Assembly (NCBI GenBank): GCA_009741485.1
Contig: VKON01000103.1
Span: 205,039 to 269,038, forward strand
Reading direction: 5' to 3'
DNA: 64,000 nucleotides
DNA from: Malurus cyaneus samueli
Taxonomy: Eukaryota; Chordata; Aves; Passeriformes; Maluridae
Below the pieces are notes generated by a model. It was not told the DNA's origin and searched no databases. It saw nothing but the letters and a program-made list of their open reading frames with translations. The translations under genes and the position numbers were made by a program. Of the stretch, positions 60,608 through 64,000 are shown one piece after another (the stretch's first letter is position 1; each line of letters starts with the position of its first letter).

Positions 60608-62435
60608 GTGGGTCCATGTGTGGGTTTACACTTACTACTGCTCTGTAGGGTATCTTGAAAGAGCTGAAAGTCAGAGGAGAGCACAAAGCAACAGGTTACC
60701 TTTCAATCCATGAAGTCTATGTGGAAGCTATTACTCTATGTGGTATCTTTTGCTTTCGTTATTAAGTTTTAACTCAAAAGGCATTTAATGCCATTAAGGC
60801 TCCTGAGCTCTGTGTGTCTGCCCTGCTACAGAATCGTGGTGCCATTGGCCTTGCTTCAGGTTTGGATAATTATGTGATGATTGAATTGAAGGAGGCTGAC
60901 AAGGTCCGTGTCAGGAGCTGCACAGCCTTTGCTGTTGTGCTGTGAGTTTGCCCTGTTTGCTCCAGCTAATGACCACGAGTGTTTAATGAGGGCAGCAGAG
61001 GCACTGCCTCTTTGCAAATGAGACTGAACTTCAGAGGCAGCTTCTTTAGAAACAACACAAAAGAGAATAAACAGCTCTGAGGTGTGTGGGAGGAGAGGGC
61101 TAAATGCTTCCTGAGCTTGAGTCACTGCTGACAATTTGGACCACCTGAGCTGTGTTTCTTAGAGAGACACTGGATAAGCTGCTCCTGCATCACACAAAAA
61201 AACCTCTTACTTAATTATGTATTTCCCTTTTCACTCTAATTATATCCATGCTAGCTTCCGTTCAATAAGCACGCTATTTCCTTTTTTTCTATTAGCTTCA
61301 TAGTTTGTCTGCTTATTCTTTTATTTTCCAGCCACAATGTGCTTACAGTTAATTCCTTGTAATGCTGAACTGGAAATGTCCCCACATTGTTGTCCACAGT
61401 CCCCCATAAAAGACTGTTTAAATAGTGAGGTACCAGCAAAGCCTAATTATTCTTACCTCAGCTGCAGACTCTATTGAGAAGTTAATGTTCTAACCAGGAT
61501 CTAAGGGAGTATTTTTTGCACCAAAGATATGTACAGAAGCTGGTGTTGTCACGTTAAATCTATCTCAGTGAAATAACAAGAGCATATTAAGTACAGAGAC
61601 AAAAATTCGCAACCAATTCATTTCTTCTTATGAAATACATATATTGTCTGGAGTCATCTGCAGTGGGCTAAAAATACTATAAGGATCCTCTGTCCTACTT
61701 AATTTAATTATGGATAAGGGGAACATACAGATGGAAAAACTTAAATGTGTGACTGCAAGATTGTGGCTTAGTGGGCTTTCTTCTCTGAAAAGTGGAAGCA
61801 AAGACAGAGTGAGAGAGCGAGGAACTGCTCAGTTGGTCTCACCTTGGAAATGGAATAGTTGAGCCACTGAACATTTTTCTAGCCCAAATATCTTTGAAAA
61901 GTCTCGTTAGCTGGTGCTGTGTACACCTAAGCACTGCTACAGAGGTTTCCATTTTTAACATCTTTCTCTGCTGCTTTTGACTACTGATCTCTTCCATCTT
62001 TTTTCACGAGCTGTTTTACCACCTCTGTGACAAATATCTGATTTGCCATTTAGCATATTAAAAATGTCTCCCTCCTCTGAATTAGACCTGTACTATTTTC
62101 AGATATGCCCAAAACATTTTTCATGTTTCTTTCAGTCATAACTTTTCCTCCTTTAGCTTCTTCCCTTACTCCCCACCCAACCATTTTATTGAATGAGGCT
62201 TTTTGACTTTTTAATGAGAATGCAGCACAGCTCCAGTTCCACAGCTGAAAATGGGGAGCAAAAACTCTTTACATTCAAGGGAATTTTGGAGGAATGGCGG
62301 AATCCACTGATGGTGCAGTGATTGATGAAGTATAGGAGTAGATGTAGGAAAAATACTGAGCTGCCTTGAGCTGACCCTCCCTGAGAGTCCACTTTGAAGT
62401 TTCCAGTGGTCTTAATTCTTTTCTTTGCTCACCAG
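60608..62435 (+). other. MICAL2: MICAL2 intron (1.83 kb)
   Basis: A phase 1 intron from gtgggt to TTGCTCACCAG. No repeat or coding signal was recognised. The small minus-strand frames at 60856-61134 and 62275-62556 are not supported; the latter overlaps the next exon antisense. Confidence 0.9.
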
Positions 62436-62591
62436 GCTTCAGGAGGAAGGAATTTCGTGGAAAGCTGGCTATAGCAATCACTGCCAATTTTATTAACAGA
62501 AACACAACTGCAGAAGCCAAGGTAGAAGAAATTAGTGGTGTTGCTTTCATTTTCAATCAGAAGTTCTTCCAGGACCTTAAAGAGGAAACAG
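62436..62591 (+). CDS. MICAL2: MICAL2 coding exon (residues 231-283)
   Basis: GC completes Gly231, followed by [18 protein letters not shown], then [17 protein letters not shown] and [16 protein letters not shown]. This is the conserved MICAL monooxygenase segment after the DG motif, with the invariant [12 protein letters not shown] run. The exon is 156 nt, phase 1 at both ends, with the donor ACAG|gtgggt at 62592. The borders are unambiguous because the peptide aligns continuously across both junctions. Confidence 0.96.
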
Positions 62592-63515
62592 GTGGGTGCA
62601 TCCACAATTTTTCCACTACCAAATACAAGAGGCAGCAGAGGAGATCTTTATGTGCCAGGCCACCCTCCTGTTGCTGGTAATATCAGTTTTGAATACTCTG
62701 TATAAAAATGTTCCAAGTGATAATATGTTGTTGATGTCAGAATCTTGCAGATGGAAGTGTCCATTTATGGTACAGTGGGATATTTTTTTAGCTTGGACGT
62801 TGCCACATCATGACTTGTTGTAATGTTTAAATTTTTCTCAACTGCAAAAATGTCTGCTATGTTGGACAAATTTGGAAGAGCATTTTCAGGGCCCAGAGAT
62901 TTTCTCTTAAGACATGATTTGTTTTGTTTCTATCTGTTCACATGCTGAACAGCTTATACCCTTTGAAAAAGTCTCTGCCCTTCTGGGAGAAGTTTATTCT
63001 CACTTTTTGATGTGTGGAGCTGATAAACTGAGAAGAACTAGAATCTGCCATAAAGACTAAAAATATATCCTAATGGAAAGGGGTTTCAGAATAGTTGCAT
63101 ACACTATCAGTAAAAGCAATTCTTGTCTTGATTTACAGCTGATTTTTTTTAATTACTGTTGTAATTGAAACCAACCCCCCTGGTTAGACCTGATGCCAGA
63201 GCCCTGGCAACCTGAAAAACACTTTGTTCCCTTGGCACCCAGCTCCACCTCCGAATCAGTTAATGCTGCAGTTAACTGGCTGTTCCCTGAAGGAATGCTG
63301 AATAAATTGTGCTGAGGAGAACTCTGGTTGGGTCAGGCCAATCTCCTCTCTTGTTTTGTTTCCCAGCATTTTTCCCACTGATCCTTCATCCCAGTTGGGA
63401 AAGTGAACACACCCCAAGAAGGAAGGGGATCAATCTGCTGGGATCAATCACTTGGAGTCAGTGAATGACACGGACAGGGCACTGCACTTGGTAACAAATG
63501 TCTGTCTCTTTTCAG
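62592..63515 (+). other. MICAL2: MICAL2 intron (924 bp)
   Basis: A phase 1 intron from gtgggt to GTCTCTTTTCAG. No other feature was seen. Confidence 0.9.
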
Positions 63516-63616
63516 GGATTGACCTGGAGAATATTGTTTACTATAAAGACAGCACTCACTATTTTGTGATGACAGCAAAAAAGCAGAGTCTTCTGGACAA
63601 AGGAGTGATTATTAAC
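63516..63616 (+). CDS. MICAL2: MICAL2 coding exon (residues 283-316), last in window
   Basis: GG completes Gly283, then [20 protein letters not shown] and [13 protein letters not shown]. This matches the MICAL2 segment that includes the conserved [14 protein letters not shown] run of the monooxygenase domain. The exon is 101 nt and ends in phase 0 at the donor AAC|gtatgt (gt at 63617). In other MICAL2 proteins the next residues continue within the FAD domain; that exon is not in the remaining 384 bp, so the gene continues to the right. Confidence 0.95.
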
Positions 63617-64000
63617 GTATGTAAAAATGCTGCTTAAAGCCCTATTTTATTTACTTGGCACAGAATAAGTGTGAACATCTGCATAAACGTTGTTGCATGT
63701 TAGAGAGGGTGTTTATAGACTTAATCACTTCATTCAAGCTCAGGGCACTTGGATCCTTACTCTGACGTTTTTAGAATTTGCTTTTTCCTTCTGTCAGCTC
63801 CAAGTTTCTACAGAGAACTGAGACAATGCTTCCCAAATTTATCAGCTCTGAAACTGGCTGAAAGGGGAACTGACTCACCTTGGGAATACGTGGTGTGATC
63901 ATCACACCAGAAAATAAAACCCTCAATTATTTAAGGGTGAACTTAGCACAGTTATGCTCAGCTTTATCAGGCATGTTAGCAAGCCCATGCCTGGGCTAAA
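63617..64000 (+). other. MICAL2: MICAL2 intron, partial
   Basis: The start of the next intron (gtatgt) runs to the window edge. No acceptor followed by recognisable MICAL sequence was found. Confidence 0.85.

Larger units (their letters stand above)
47877..64000 (+). other. MICAL2: MICAL2 gene, coding 5' part (extends beyond right edge)
   Basis: Six coding exons with GT-AG borders join without frame break into 316 codons closely matching MICAL2. MICAL2 is a flavoprotein monooxygenase that oxidises specific methionines of actin, using FAD and NADPH, to drive F-actin disassembly. It is reported to act in the nucleus and to promote MRTF/SRF-dependent transcription. The window covers the N-terminal tail and roughly two thirds of the FAD domain of about 490 residues. 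The rest of that domain and the calponin-homology and LIM domains lie to the right. The MICAL2 assignment over MICAL1/MICAL3 rests on the remembered N-terminus ([21 protein letters not shown]). Confidence 0.95.

Overview
The window is vertebrate nuclear DNA, most likely from a bird, possibly another sauropsid. The evidence is split, GT-AG spliced genes, two CpG islands, CR1-type LINE fragments and fairly short introns. No prokaryotic, organellar or viral gene organisation is visible. Almost all open frames of 60-130 codons here are chance frames in non-coding DNA. The real coding content is nine exons of two genes arranged head to head.

Left end, minus strand: the 5' part of DKK3 (a secreted Dickkopf-family glycoprotein). 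Three consecutive coding exons lie at 4331-4488 (signal peptide and start of the mature protein), 2658-2795 and 2076-2159. The cysteine-rich domains must lie left of base 1. Exon 1 as written carries a one-base deletion near 4387-4388 that breaks the frame. It sits in a very GC-rich CpG island, so a sequencing error is the leading explanation.

Middle, about 4.8-28 kb: an intergenic interval between the two divergent genes, with no recognisable gene. It holds a 48-copy minisatellite (20991-21941), an unexplained open frame near 5332-5868, and a promoter-like motif cluster near 18026-18185.

28.2-29.3 kb: a second strong CpG island packed with short GC-rich tandem repeats, the likely promoter and first-exon region of MICAL2. 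From here to 47876 is the inferred 5' non-coding part of MICAL2. It contains a CR1 fragment, a young 321-bp in-frame tandem duplication (33407-34048) and a possible unannotated exon (33878-34140).

47.9-64 kb, plus strand: MICAL2, the F-actin methionine monooxygenase. Six coding exons (47971-48234, 58585-58792, 59415-59531, 60506-60607, 62436-62591, 63516-63616) join in phase to 316 codons covering much of the FAD-dependent monooxygenase domain, including the GGGPCG dinucleotide-binding loop and the downstream DG motif. The gene runs off the right edge. Intron 2 contains a CR1-like fragment and a minisatellite with the window's only N (52551).

The two genes are not known to work together. Their adjacency and divergent orientation match the order known in other vertebrates (DKK3 next to MICAL2). 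I did not find a convincing new biological system. The most checkable leads are the DKK3 frame break, the promoter-like cluster at 18.1 kb, the possible exon at 33.9 kb and the tandem duplication around it.
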